A stretch of DNA of 64,000 nt from Planctomycetota bacterium (GCA_016209685.1 JACQVQ010000013.1:38341-102340); one strand, 5' to 3'; shown: positions 50,779 to 59,686, counted from the first letter of the stretch. Notes: generated by a model from the sequence alone, not told the origin. Numbers and translations: made by a program.

Positions 50779-51432
50779 ATGAGGCTAAAGGTTAATCCCA
50801 ACCGTATGGAACTGCTCAGGCTTCGGCGCCGGTACGCCCTTGCCCTGAGGGGACACAAGATGATTAAGGACAAGCTGGATGGCCTGGTAAAGGAGTTCTT
50901 GCCCCTGGCCAGACAGTACCGGGACGCCAGGGTCTCGGCAGACAGGGAATTGCCCCAACTCCTCAGGCCCTTCTTGTTGGCCAGGATGGGATCCATTGAG
51001 GGCACTGTGGAGACGGCCCTCATGCAATCTACTGTAGGGGCACGTTGCAACGTGCCCCTACAAATTACTACTACCCACTGGCGGATACTGAACGTGGTAC
51101 TCACACGCCTTGAGGCAAAAGTCCCGCCTGCGGCAGACTACAGCCTGCTGGATACCCCGTCTGAACTGGATACGGCAATAGTAGCCCTGAGAGATTACCT
51201 GAATAAAATCCTCACACTCGCCGAGCTGGAGCACGCCGTCAGACTCCTTGCTAAAGAGGTAGAGGAGACCAGACGGCGGGTTAATGCCCTGGAATACATC
51301 CTCCTGCCAGAACTCAGGGAGGCAATAAAATTTATCAAGGCCAAGCTGGACGAGGCAGAACGCTCTCATATATCCAGGTTGCTGAAGATAAAGGAGATGT
51401 TCGGTAGCAGGGGGAAAGAGTTGGAGGGATAG
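50779..51432 (+). CDS. ntpD: V/A-type ATP synthase subunit D (central rotor shaft)
   Basis: A 217-residue helical rotor subunit starting MRLKVNPNRMELLRLRRRYA, the usual AtpD/NtpD beginning. The ATG at 50779 has no Shine-Dalgarno because the AT-rich repeat abuts it. Residues 86-95 (VGARCNVPLQ) come from an exact GTAGGGGC palindrome (51034-51061) that is identical to the intergenic one at 6910-6937. The long C-terminal helix (VRRLAKEVEETRRRVNALEYI region) is intact. It closes the V-ATPase gene set. Confidence 0.93.
   Translation: MRLKVNPNRMELLRLRRRYALALRGHKMIKDKLDGLVKEFLPLARQYRDARVSADRELPQLLRPFLLARMGSIEGTVETALMQSTVGARCNVPLQITTTHWRILNVVLTRLEAKVPPAADYSLLDTPSELDTAIVALRDYLNKILTLAELEHAVRLLAKEVEETRRRVNALEYILLPELREAIKFIKAKLDEAERSHISRLLKIKEMFGSRGKELEG
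51034..51061. repeat. GTAGGGGC palindrome translated in ntpD
   Basis: 28-nt perfect palindrome with core ACGTTGCAACGT, read as VGARCNVPL. Confidence 0.9.
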
Positions 51433-51456
51433 GGGGGAATTGTAATTGGAAATTGG

Positions 51457-51471
51457 TCCGCCTAAGGCGGA
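51457..51471. repeat. TCCGCCTAAGGCGGA palindrome (intergenic)
   Basis: Lies after the V-ATPase D stop, beside a short AATTGGAAATTGG tract. Confidence 0.8.
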
Positions 51472-51613
51472 TTATCTATATCTATAGCAAATACAAAATC
51501 CTTTAAGACCTGAAGGGGCTAGCTTTTTTTATTACATCATGTGTATAATTAACGGCAAAGGTTTATATAGATAGGTGCTAATGCCCGTCCTGAATGCGAC
51601 GGAGGAAAATACG

Positions 51614-52006
51614 ATGAAATCAGGCATAAATAAGCCTGCCGGGTTATGGTTTGCCAAGGGAGCCCATCACATGGAGAGCGCCGTCTCCCTTTACGATGAG
51701 GAGGGATATACGGACATAATAGGGCTCCACGCCCACCAGGCGGTGGAGAAATACCTCAAGGGCTATCTCCTCCTGAAGGGTGCTGTGCCAGGGGATACCC
51801 ATGACGTAGTTAACCTCCTTAAAGAGGCAAGCAGGTATGACAAGACCTTTGAGAAATACCTCACGCCCTGTCAGGGTATGAACTGTTACTATCTGGACAA
51901 CCTCTTCCCCGCCTCCGAATATTCAGAACCCACAGGGGAGGAGATAAAAGGGTACCTGGACGTGGCATGGGAGATAATTAATAGGGTAAAGGAGGTACCG
52001 AAGTAG
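51614..52006 (+). CDS. HEPN domain protein
   Basis: A 130-residue protein with the HEPN-type helical core, HAHQAVEKYLKGYLLLKG (about 43-60), preceded by SAVSLYDEEGY. It is a standalone HEPN with no nucleotidyltransferase partner visible. HEPN proteins often act as RNases or adaptors in TA, defence or stress modules. The ATG at 51614 follows GGAGGA; an earlier ATG at 51575 is less likely. It lies between the V-ATPase genes and a lipoprotein gene. Confidence 0.75.
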   Translation: MKSGINKPAGLWFAKGAHHMESAVSLYDEEGYTDIIGLHAHQAVEKYLKGYLLLKGAVPGDTHDVVNLLKEASRYDKTFEKYLTPCQGMNCYYLDNLFPASEYSEPTGEEIKGYLDVAWEIINRVKEVPK

Positions 52007-52196
52007 CCATACTATGAGATTACCCTATTTACTTCTATTACCCACCCGTCAGGTTCTCTTACCTGCCTTTTCCTCAAGAGGTTTTACCTGAATCCCCTCC
52101 TAGCCTCCCCTGGTCCAGGGGAATAAGGGGCCTTTCTCGTTTCTAGGCCCTCCTTCTCTAACTCTAATAAAATCTACAATCCCATAGTAAAGGTCC

Positions 52197-53216
52197 ATGA
52201 ACAGATTGCGACTCTTTTGTACGTCTTTACTGTTGCTTCTTACTGTCACTGTTTTGTCAGGGTGTAAGGAGACCCGACAAAGACAGACCTCTGAAGACCC
52301 AAGGCCAGCCCTGAACCAGAACGGTTCAGGGCCAGCAAGGAGTTCTGAGTTTACGTATTCTGCCAGAATTACCCAATTGCCGCAGGATGCCAGGAAAGTA
52401 AGGGTTTGGCTTTCCATACCCCAGTCCGATGACAACCAGGAGGTATCAAAGGTGGAGATTAATACCCCGTACCCTCATACGCTGCACACGGAACCTATAT
52501 ACGGCAACAGGATGGCATTTTTTGAACTCCACGAGGATATACCACAGGAGATACCATTTAAGCTGAAATTCAGGGTCACTCGCTATGAGGACCGCAAGGA
52601 AATAGACCTTGAGTTTCCTACTGAAAAGGCAGGGCAATTTTTGCAACCCTCCCGTTTGGGGGCCATTATTCCAGAGGTAGAGGAGATAGCGACCCGGATA
52701 AGGGATACCAGGAAAGACCTGCTAAGTCAGATGTACGAGGCCTACAGTTATGTCTTGGGTAATATGGAGTACAAGAAGGAAGGCACGGGCTGGGGTAGGG
52801 GTGATACACGCTGGGCATGCAGTGCCCGATACGGCAACTGTAGTGATTATCATGCCCTCTTCATTGCCCTGGCCCAGGCCCTGGGCGTCCCTGCCACCTT
52901 TGAGATTGGTTTCCCCCTGCCTCAGGATAAAAAAGAAGGGAGTATCGGTGGGTATCACTGCTGGGCCCATTTCTATCTGGGAGAAAAGGGCTGGATACCT
53001 GTGGACGTCTCCGAGGGGGATAAGAACCCCAATAAGAGGGAATATTTCTTCGGCGCCCATGACGCCAACCGTGTAAAGTTTACCACCGGCAGGGATATAT
53101 GGTTAGTTCCCAGGCAGAGGGGTGAACCCTTGAATTTCTTTATCTATCCCTATGTGGAAGTAGATGGCATCACCCACGAGGAAATGGAACTAAAATTCAG
53201 TTTTAAAGACTTATAG
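52197..53216 (+). CDS. transglutaminase-like lipoprotein
   Basis: A 339-residue exported protein with a signal peptide and lipobox LSGC (Cys 23). The transglutaminase/protease-like fold has the triad Cys in YGNCSDYHALF (about 222), His in GGYHCWAHFYL (about 260) and Asp in IPVDVSEG (about 273). Residues 38-45 (ALNQNGSG) come from the 25-nt GCCCTG palindrome at 52308-52332, just after the lipobox in an unstructured linker. AAGG precedes the ATG. It is probably anchored in a membrane facing the periplasm-like compartment. The substrate is unknown. Confidence 0.85.
   Translation: MNRLRLFCTSLLLLLTVTVLSGCKETRQRQTSEDPRPALNQNGSGPARSSEFTYSARITQLPQDARKVRVWLSIPQSDDNQEVSKVEINTPYPHTLHTEPIYGNRMAFFELHEDIPQEIPFKLKFRVTRYEDRKEIDLEFPTEKAGQFLQPSRLGAIIPEVEEIATRIRDTRKDLLSQMYEAYSYVLGNMEYKKEGTGWGRGDTRWACSARYGNCSDYHALFIALAQALGVPATFEIGFPLPQDKKEGSIGGYHCWAHFYLGEKGWIPVDVSEGDKNPNKREYFFGAHDANRVKFTTGRDIWLVPRQRGEPLNFFIYPYVEVDGITHEEMELKFSFKDL
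52308..52332. repeat. 25-nt GCCCTG palindrome in the transglutaminase gene
   Basis: GCCCTGAACCAG then AACGGTTCAGGGC, read as ALNQNGSG. Confidence 0.9.
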
Positions 53217-53293
53217 AGACCTCTGAAAAAGAATCAAAGATAGAGTTGCCATTGCGAGGAGCGAAAAGCGACGAAGCAATCTTATGTTTCAAT

Positions 53294-53322
53294 GTAGGGG
53301 CAGGTTTGAAACCTGCCCCTAC
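53294..53322. repeat. GTAGGGGC palindrome, intergenic
   Basis: 29-nt palindrome with core AGGTTTGAAACCT, upstream of the rhodanese GTG. Read through, it would encode VGAGLKPAP, a peptide seen in many falsely extended genes. Confidence 0.9.
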
Positions 53323-53350
53323 TTACTCAGACTTTAAAAAGGAGAGAAAC

Positions 53351-54313
53351 GTGGGAAAGTTTTCTTGTGTACTTCTAATACTTCAGATATTGTTAATCTT
53401 CTGCTTCAGGGAGTGCCACGCAGGCCCATATCCCAACTCTAATATATTGGTGGAGACGGACTGGCTGGCCACCCACCGAGAGGACGCTAACCTGTGTATA
53501 GTGGATATGCAAGAGACCAGGGAGGCCTATCTACAAGGACACATCCCAGGGGCTGTTTATGTAGATTTAGACGAAATCGTCTCCGCAGTTAAGGGCATCT
53601 CCAGGAAGACGCACCTCTGGCCTGGTGCAAAAGAGCCCGAGAAGATTGCCGAATACTGCGCCTCCTGGGGTCCAGAGACAGGGAGCCCGGACGTGGAACT
53701 CGTTGAGATGAGGATAAGGGACGCTGGTATCGGAAACGATACTGTGGTAGTGGTGTACGATGATGCAGAGTGTCTCTACGCCGCCCAGTTCTTTTGGGTA
53801 CTGGAGATGTTGGGCCACAATAGGGTAGCCCTCCTGAATGGCGGCATTGTCAGATGGAGGGGGGAGGGCCGACCGCTCTCAAGGGACATACCCCCAGTAG
53901 TATCAGTCCCCTTTAAGGCCCGCCTCCGGCCCGAGGTCGTTACTGATGCCGCCTGGATTCTTAGGGAGATGCAAAACCCACAGGTAACCCTCCTGGACGT
54001 ACGTTCAAGGGCCGAATATGTCGGGACGGCAAAGCTGTCCAAAAGGGCTGGGCATATCCCGGGCGCCGTCCACCTGGAATGGAGTAACGCCGTAGACCCC
54101 CTTACTAGCACCTTTAAGACAGAGGAGGAGTTGAAAGACCTATTGGGAGGTGCAGGGATTACAAGAGATAAGACAGTAGTGCCTTATTGTCAGGCTGGTA
54201 TCAGGGCCTCCCATACTTATTTTGTATTACGACTCCTGGGCTATGAAAAGATACGCCTCTATTATCCCTCCTGGAACGAATGGGGCAACAGGGACACCTT
54301 GCCTGTGGAGTAG
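53351..54313 (+). CDS. exported thiosulfate sulfurtransferase (tandem rhodanese)
   Basis: A 320-residue protein from a GTG with AGGAGAG 5 nt upstream. It has a signal peptide (CVLLILQILLIFCFRECHA). The first rhodanese domain (about 30-170) is non-catalytic. The second (about 195-310) has the active-site Cys in VPYCQAGIRASHTY (about 280). It transfers sulfane sulfur to cyanide or thiols, likely in the periplasm-like space. An upstream in-frame extension from 53246 is rejected because it is palindrome sequence. It is followed by a CTGTC-rich tract that lies between it and mobA. Confidence 0.88.
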   Translation: MGKFSCVLLILQILLIFCFRECHAGPYPNSNILVETDWLATHREDANLCIVDMQETREAYLQGHIPGAVYVDLDEIVSAVKGISRKTHLWPGAKEPEKIAEYCASWGPETGSPDVELVEMRIRDAGIGNDTVVVVYDDAECLYAAQFFWVLEMLGHNRVALLNGGIVRWRGEGRPLSRDIPPVVSVPFKARLRPEVVTDAAWILREMQNPQVTLLDVRSRAEYVGTAKLSKRAGHIPGAVHLEWSNAVDPLTSTFKTEEELKDLLGGAGITRDKTVVPYCQAGIRASHTYFVLRLLGYEKIRLYYPSWNEWGNRDTLPVE

Positions 54314-54368
54314 GAGGGCGGGAACAAGTAGACAGTATACAGAAAATACGGTTTTCCCTGTCTCCTGT

Positions 54369-54983
54369 CTACTGTTTCCTGTCTACCTGTTTCTGGTATT
54401 CCTCCATGGTGTTGAAGTTCAGGAAGGCCTCGTTGCCTCTTGGTATCCTGGAAATTTCCTCCTTAGTAACCACCCTTACCTTTACCTCGGGGAAAAACTC
54501 TATCACCCGTCCCTTAGCTCCGCTCAGGGCAGGCTCCTTGCCATCTTTTTTGTCTATGTACTCCTTCATCACGGGCAGGCAGGTCTTGGAGTATATGGCA
54601 TGGAGGGGTTCTAATCCCCGTTCCGTCTCAGGTACGGTAACGTCGTAATCCTTGCAACTCTCTTTCATATAAGTTATTAGCCCTGGACTAATGAAGGGCA
54701 TGTCGCAGGCTATGGCAAAGAGGTGCGAGTACCTGGCCCGCAAGAGAGAAGAATATATGCCCACCAGTGGGCCCCTGTCTGGAATAAAATCCTGTACGGT
54801 CTCCAGCCCCAGGTGTGCAAACTTCTCAGGAAGGTTGGTGGAAAGGAGTAGTTCTTCAAAGAGGGGGCTGAGTCTCTGGAGTTGGTATTCTACAATGGTG
54901 CGGTTACCAATCTTCAGGAAGGCCTTGTCCTGGCCCATCCTTGAACTCTTCCCCCCGGCCAGGATGACGGCGGACATCTTCAT
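54369..54983 (-). CDS. mobA: molybdenum cofactor guanylyltransferase
   Basis: Adds GMP to molybdopterin to make MGD. The 204 residues start AVILAGGKSSRMGQDKAFL, the family GTP-binding loop, and carry DFIPDRGPLVG and CDMPFISP. The segment PALSGAKG (residues about 151-158) comes from a GAGCGAAGCGAAGG-like repeat (54512-54533). The last residues (QVDRKQ) and the stop lie in a CTGTCTACTG tract, so the C-terminus has been replaced or extended by the repeat. It has GGAAAGAG before the ATG. It converges with the rhodanese gene. Confidence 0.92.
   Translation of the reverse strand: MKMSAVILAGGKSSRMGQDKAFLKIGNRTIVEYQLQRLSPLFEELLLSTNLPEKFAHLGLETVQDFIPDRGPLVGIYSSLLRARYSHLFAIACDMPFISPGLITYMKESCKDYDVTVPETERGLEPLHAIYSKTCLPVMKEYIDKKDGKEPALSGAKGRVIEFFPEVKVRVVTKEEISRIPRGNEAFLNFNTMEEYQKQVDRKQ
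54512..54533. repeat. GAGCGAAGCGAAGG-type repeat translated in mobA
   Basis: Minus-strand CCTGCCCTGAGCGGAGC then TAAGG, read PALSGAKG. It is a relative of the copy in ntpF. Confidence 0.7.
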
Positions 54984-54989
54984 TGCAAC

Positions 54990-55106
54990 TCTTTCCTGGT
55001 AACAGGTAGCAAGGAACAGGCCACAGGCAACATGAGACAGGAAACAGGAAAAAGGGGAAAAAAGATGTTTAGCTGTTACCTGTCTACTGTCACCTGTAAC
55101 CTTTTC
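54990..55106. repeat. ACAGG/CCTGT tracts between mobA and the receptor gene
   Basis: AACAGG units (about 54990-55056) and CCTGT units (about 55078-55104) in inverted orientation, directly after the stop codon of the receptor gene (55107). Confidence 0.7.
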
Positions 55107-56768
55107 CTATACTTCTGCCTTCTGTACCTTAAGTTTTTCAATAAGCCTGGCGTTTTCCAGGGCTATGGCCAGTTGTGGTGCTATCCTGGAGAGGATAGCA
55201 AAATGCTTCTCCGTATAGTAACCCTTTTTCTTACTGCTAAAGTTTATAGCCCCAATAATCTCCTCCTGGAAGGAGAGGGGGTAGCCCAGGCGACTGCGAA
55301 TCCCCTCTTTCAGGAGTATCTTGTCTGACCAGTATCTGCCACTCTCCGTGTCCTCCACAACAACTGGCTTTCCCGTGGCAAGCATATCACCCATCATACT
55401 ACCTACCTTCCTGGACATGGAGCCCGCACGGAGCTCGTTAGAGGTGTAGCCCCGTGTGAGGGCGAAGGTAACGAAGAAGGCCTGCTCCTTTTCGTGGACC
55501 CTGGTGATACTTATGCGGTCAAAGTCCACTACTTTTTTAATCTCATTGCTCACCGCACCAAAGACGTCCGTAAGTAGACTGGAGGCAATGATGCGGTTGA
55601 AGTTGTGGACGAATTCCTTTTCTTCCAGCGAATTGGCCATGGTATTGAAGGACTGGGCAAGCTGGCCCAGTTCATCGGTGGAGGTCACCGGTACCCTCTG
55701 GGAGAAATCTCCTGCGGCAATCCTCTTGGTAGCCTCATTTATGCCTATTATAGGTACCGATATCCTGCGTCCCACGTATATAGACACCAGCACCAGTACC
55801 CCTGCCAGCACAAAGATGGTTACCAGGAACTGCCGTTGCATCCCCATCGGGGCGGCATAGGCCTCTTCCAGGTCTATCTCCGAGATAACGCCCCAGCCGT
55901 ACTCAGAAAGCCAGTGCCATACCCCCAGTACCCTCACCCCGCGGTAGTCAAGATAACCCTTGGCATCGTAGCCCTCTTTCCCCCTCACGCACTCCTCCGC
56001 CGCATAGGTAAGCTTCCCGGTAGTAGGGTCTATCACCTTCAGTTCCAACGACGTCCGCTTCTTTATAAGCCCCATCTGACGGATGGTATTGATAAACTTG
56101 GACTCCGTAATCATTAAACCGTCCTTATCCACCAGGTAGGTCTCCCCAGTCTCCCCCAATTTTACCTTCCTCATCTCGTTACTCAACGTAACCAGGTCCA
56201 CCTGGAGGGCAAGGACCCCCTGAATATTGTACCCCTCGTCCCTGACGGGAGAGGAGACAAAGAGGCTGGGCACGCCATACTCCCTGTCTCCAAACTCGTT
56301 TAGGGCGGGAAACGTGGAAGGCGTTACCTTGGATACATAGACCTTTCCTTTTATAGCCTCCTGGAAGAAGTCAAACTCTGTCAGGTATATGCCTACCAGG
56401 TTCTTTTCTGTACCAGCCTTTACCTTACCCTCTTTATCAATTATAAGGATGTCCTTGTATCCATGGGTATCTCTGACGAATTCTAACTGGGTCAATATCC
56501 TTTTAAACTCCGCACTATCCGTGAGGCACCTATGGAAGGCCATAATGCAAGTATCGCTGGCAAGGAGGGCGGCATCGTTCTTTCTCTCTTTCATCCAGGA
56601 GGAGACGAACTCTGACTGTTTGTGCCCCACCCCGGTAAGGTTCTGGATTACCATCTGTTCAAATGCCCTATGGACCACAGGGTAGACTATAAACCTCAAC
56701 ATCACCAGTGGCGCAAGGGACCACAGGAGAAAGATTATCGTGAGTTTTACCTTTATGGAATTAAACAT
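55107..56768 (-). CDS. membrane receptor with dCache, HAMP and GAF domains, no output domain
   Basis: A 553-residue protein. It has a transmembrane helix (about 8-28), an extracytoplasmic dCache-like sensor (about 40-290) with SLFVSSPVRDEGY and GVLALQVDL, a second helix (about 300-322), HAMP (about 325-375) and a C-terminal GAF domain (about 390-545). The GAF part (EGIRSRLGYPLSF, IGAINFSSKKKGYYTEKHF, APQLAIALENARL) closely resembles the GAF domain of the Amt-kinase. It ends right after GAF with no kinase, cyclase or MCP tail. Repeat tracts follow, so an output domain may have been lost. Confidence 0.85.
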   Translation of the reverse strand: MFNSIKVKLTIIFLLWSLAPLVMLRFIVYPVVHRAFEQMVIQNLTGVGHKQSEFVSSWMKERKNDAALLASDTCIMAFHRCLTDSAEFKRILTQLEFVRDTHGYKDILIIDKEGKVKAGTEKNLVGIYLTEFDFFQEAIKGKVYVSKVTPSTFPALNEFGDREYGVPSLFVSSPVRDEGYNIQGVLALQVDLVTLSNEMRKVKLGETGETYLVDKDGLMITESKFINTIRQMGLIKKRTSLELKVIDPTTGKLTYAAEECVRGKEGYDAKGYLDYRGVRVLGVWHWLSEYGWGVISEIDLEEAYAAPMGMQRQFLVTIFVLAGVLVLVSIYVGRRISVPIIGINEATKRIAAGDFSQRVPVTSTDELGQLAQSFNTMANSLEEKEFVHNFNRIIASSLLTDVFGAVSNEIKKVVDFDRISITRVHEKEQAFFVTFALTRGYTSNELRAGSMSRKVGSMMGDMLATGKPVVVEDTESGRYWSDKILLKEGIRSRLGYPLSFQEEIIGAINFSSKKKGYYTEKHFAILSRIAPQLAIALENARLIEKLKVQKAEV

Positions 56769-57133
56769 TATTAATTATTTTACATCTTCTGTGAATTATT
56801 GCAACAGACAGATACTTGACACACTACCTGCGGTTTGTATAAAATTTTTTTCAGTTGTTTTCAAACAGGTGCGGAATGGCTGGTGAAAGTTGTTGTTAGG
56901 CCAGAAAAATAAAGGCTCTAATCTCTATCCCACACTTAATTGAAAAATTTGAGTTGCATTATTTTTTTGAGGTGATATACTTATTACACTTTTGGGATGC
57001 CTACCCAAAAGTTGCCTAGTTTGTTTTTGAATTGCCTGTGGTTCAAATTGCCTGTGGTATGAATGGCTAGAAGGGCTCTATTGCCCCCGACGGGTGTATT
57101 GCGTCCAGTCGGGGTTGGGCCTGAGGGAACAGA
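56769..57133. other. divergent promoter region of the respiratory cluster
   Basis: Contains the promoter at 56816-56843, followed by a 290-nt leader with no gene that I can identify. It has a short GAATTGCCTGTGGTTCAAATTGCCTGTGG duplication near 57030-57060. A riboswitch or small RNA is possible but not recognised. Confidence 0.4.
56816..56843 (+). promoter_or_regulatory. sigma-70-type promoter of the respiratory cluster
   Basis: TTGACA (56816-56821), a 16-nt spacer and TATAAA (56838-56843). The transcript would carry about 280 nt of leader before the first gene. Confidence 0.6.
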
Positions 57134-59176
57134 ATGCCTACTGTTACCGAAGAGATAGCCTACCGCACTGAAATAGTCTTTACAAAGACTGCCCTCTCTA
57201 TATCCATAGACGAGCCTTCCCCTCAAATAGTAAAGCACAGAGAAGCACTCCAGTCCTTTGGTGCACAGAACTTCCAGGCCTCCACTTGCATAGACGAGAA
57301 GTGGTTCAAAGATAATATCCCCTGCCGAGGTACCTGTCCAGCAGGTACGAATGCCCGGGGCTACGTTATGGCCATTGCAGAGGGGAGATATCAGGAGGCC
57401 TACCTCCTTGCCAGGCAAAATAATCCCTTTGTTGCCACTTGCGGGAAGGTCTGTGGCGCCCCTTGTGAGACCGCCTGTCAGAGGGGCAAGGTGGATGAGC
57501 CTGTGAGTATAAGGGCCCTAAAGGACTTCGCCGTGTTGCAGGATAAGCTGAATCATGAAGAAGTGTACAGCTGGATACGGAAGAGGATGGGAAAGGTAAC
57601 ACTGGGCAGGGACAGTGACTTCTCAAGGAGGGGTAAATCAAGCCTCAATGACGTCCCACGGGTAGCAGTAGTGGGGGCTGGGCCTGCAGGTCTAACGGCA
57701 GCCCACGACCTTGCCCTTATGGGATACAGTGTTTGTGCCTATGAATCTGGCAGTAACCCAGGGGGGATGCCAGAAAAGTCCTTACCCCGTTACCGCCTGG
57801 ACAGAGAGGCCGTAAAGAAGGATGTGGATACTATACTTTCCCTTGACAGAATAGACCTTGCGACAGACAAGAAGTGTGGCAAGGATTTTACGATTGATCA
57901 ACTCCGTGAGGAGTTTGATGCGGTGCTTATTGCCGTAGGGCTTCAGAAGGGCAGGATGCTGCCCATACCTGGTATTGAGCAAGAAGGTGTGCTTTCAGGG
58001 CTAGATTTCCTTATGGATGTGGGCACAGGGCACGGGTTACCCATGGGGAAAAAGGCTGTAATACTAGGGGGAGGTTGCGTAGAGGTGCATGGGGAGACCC
58101 TGTGTAAGGTTGTGCAGGGGGGCAAGGCTATAGTAATGGGGGGAGGTTGTGTTGCTACGGACGTGGCCAGGGCCCTTATTCGCATCAATAAGTGCAAAGA
58201 GGTACATCTGGTTTGCCTTGAAGCCGCGAAGGGCTGTAGGCCCGATAACCCGAAGGAAGAGATGCCCGCATGGGTCAGCGACGTGGTGGAGAGCATGGAA
58301 GAAGGCATCATTTTTAATACCTCATGGGGGCCCAAGAGGATTATAGGTGAAAATGGGAAGGTAAAGGGCCTGGAGGTAATAAAGGTAAAATCCGTTTACG
58401 ACGCCCAGGGCCGCTTTAATCCTACTTATATACCGGGTTCGGAACGAATCATAGAGGCCAGTAATATACTACTCTCCATAGGTCAGGCACCTGATATGTC
58501 CTTCATGGATGGTAGCTCTGGTTTTGAACTTGACCAGAGGAAGATGCTCAAGATGGACCCGCTAACCCTTTCTACCTCAAAGCCGGGGGTATTTGCCTGT
58601 GGCGATATCCTTAGGCCTGGACTGATAATAAACGCTGTGGCCTCTGGCCAGCTCGCCGCTCAGTCCATCCACCAATATTTTGGTGGTACAGGCACCCTCG
58701 GCCTTGCCCAGCCAGGCCCTATGGAGTCAATACCAGTGCCTAGGAGGTTTGAGAGATTCCTTCCAAGGCTAAAGAAAGAGAGGAAACTACCGGCCCTCAT
58801 ACCCACGAAAAAGAGGGTCAAAGGGTGGGAGGCACAGGAGTGTACGTATTCGGAGTCTTCTGCTGAAGGGCAAGCAGAACGGTGTCTGAATTGTAACGTA
58901 AGCCCTGTGATATTGCCTAATGCCAATTGCATCCTCTGCGGTGGTTGCGTGGATGTCTGCCCAACTAGATGTATATCTATGGCCTACTTCCAGAAGGCTG
59001 ACCTGGATTCAACAGTGGATTCAAAGGTGGATGGTTACGGGCCCTGGGCAGGGCTGGTCCATGACGAAGAAAAGTGTATTCACTGCGGGCTGTGCAGCCT
59101 CCGCTGTCCGGTGGATGCCATAAGCATGATAAGGTTTGAGGAGATGTTAGATGTTATAGGGAGAAAAAGATGTTGA
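57134..59176 (+). CDS. NAD(P)-binding iron-sulfur oxidoreductase (glutamate-synthase-small-subunit-like)
   Basis: A 680-residue cytoplasmic flavoprotein. The N-terminal Fe-S domain has CRGTCPAGTNARGYV and ATCGKVCGAPCETAC (about 65-125). Next come the FAD fold VAVVGAGPAGLTAAHDLA (about 180-197) and the NAD(P) fold AIVMGGGCVATDVARAL. The C-terminal two [4Fe-4S] ferredoxin sites are CILCGGCVDVCPTRC and CIHCGLCSLRCPVDA. The layout is that of GltB-like/NfnB electron-bifurcating relatives. It is followed by the Rieske and cytochrome b genes with a 7-nt overlap. This matches, from memory, the first subunit of an anammox R/b complex. Confidence 0.9.
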   Translation: MPTVTEEIAYRTEIVFTKTALSISIDEPSPQIVKHREALQSFGAQNFQASTCIDEKWFKDNIPCRGTCPAGTNARGYVMAIAEGRYQEAYLLARQNNPFVATCGKVCGAPCETACQRGKVDEPVSIRALKDFAVLQDKLNHEEVYSWIRKRMGKVTLGRDSDFSRRGKSSLNDVPRVAVVGAGPAGLTAAHDLALMGYSVCAYESGSNPGGMPEKSLPRYRLDREAVKKDVDTILSLDRIDLATDKKCGKDFTIDQLREEFDAVLIAVGLQKGRMLPIPGIEQEGVLSGLDFLMDVGTGHGLPMGKKAVILGGGCVEVHGETLCKVVQGGKAIVMGGGCVATDVARALIRINKCKEVHLVCLEAAKGCRPDNPKEEMPAWVSDVVESMEEGIIFNTSWGPKRIIGENGKVKGLEVIKVKSVYDAQGRFNPTYIPGSERIIEASNILLSIGQAPDMSFMDGSSGFELDQRKMLKMDPLTLSTSKPGVFACGDILRPGLIINAVASGQLAAQSIHQYFGGTGTLGLAQPGPMESIPVPRRFERFLPRLKKERKLPALIPTKKRVKGWEAQECTYSESSAEGQAERCLNCNVSPVILPNANCILCGGCVDVCPTRCISMAYFQKADLDSTVDSKVDGYGPWAGLVHDEEKCIHCGLCSLRCPVDAISMIRFEEMLDVIGRKRC

Positions 59177-59667
59177 AACCGCTTGTAGATGACCTTTCTG
59201 AAACCACAGTGTCCCGTCGTAGGGTGCTCGGGAGCGCGCTATTCTGGGCTAGCTGGGGCATAGTTGTGGTCATATTGGGCGTAATTGGCGGAGGGGTACT
59301 CCGCTGCCTTTACCCGAGGGCCCTGTACGAGGCCTCAAAGATATTCAAGGTAGGCAGTCCAGAGTCCTATAAGATAGGTTCCGTAAACCTTGTGACTGGG
59401 CGTGGAGTGTGGATTGTGAGGGAACAGGAGGGCTTTTACGCCATCCTGGCCAAATGTACTCACCTGGGGTGTCAGCCCATCTGGTACGAAGACCAGCAGG
59501 TGTTTAAATGCCCCTGCCACGGCAGTCGCTTCCACAAGGACGGGGTTAACTTCGCCGGCCCGGCACCAAGACCCCTGGACCGATTGTACCTCAGCCTCTC
59601 CTCAGATGGCCGTTTGGAGGTAGATAAGGGAAAGACAGCTAGTTTGGACTATAGGCTGAAGGCCTAA
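59170..59667 (+). CDS. Rieske iron-sulfur protein of a bc-type complex
   Basis: A 165-residue protein with an N-terminal anchor helix (about 28-48) and a C-terminal Rieske domain. The two cluster motifs CTHLGCQP and CPCHGSRF provide two Cys and two His for [2Fe-2S]. The start overlaps the preceding gene by 7 nt, with GGAGA before the ATG. It carries electrons from quinol to a c-type cytochrome. PAPRPLDRLYL near the end is typical. Confidence 0.94.
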   Translation: MLKPLVDDLSETTVSRRRVLGSALFWASWGIVVVILGVIGGGVLRCLYPRALYEASKIFKVGSPESYKIGSVNLVTGRGVWIVREQEGFYAILAKCTHLGCQPIWYEDQQVFKCPCHGSRFHKDGVNFAGPAPRPLDRLYLSLSSDGRLEVDKGKTASLDYRLKA

Positions 59668-59686
59668 TGTTGTTCAGGAGAAAGAC

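Noticed and set aside
53246..53350. Extended N-terminus of the rhodanese
   Set aside because: It is derived from MITE-like and GTAGGGGC repeat sequence; the GTG at 53351 follows a good ribosome site and starts the signal peptide.
56844..57133. Riboswitch or tRNA in the long leader of the respiratory cluster
   Set aside because: I could not fold a recognisable structure; covariance-model search would be needed.
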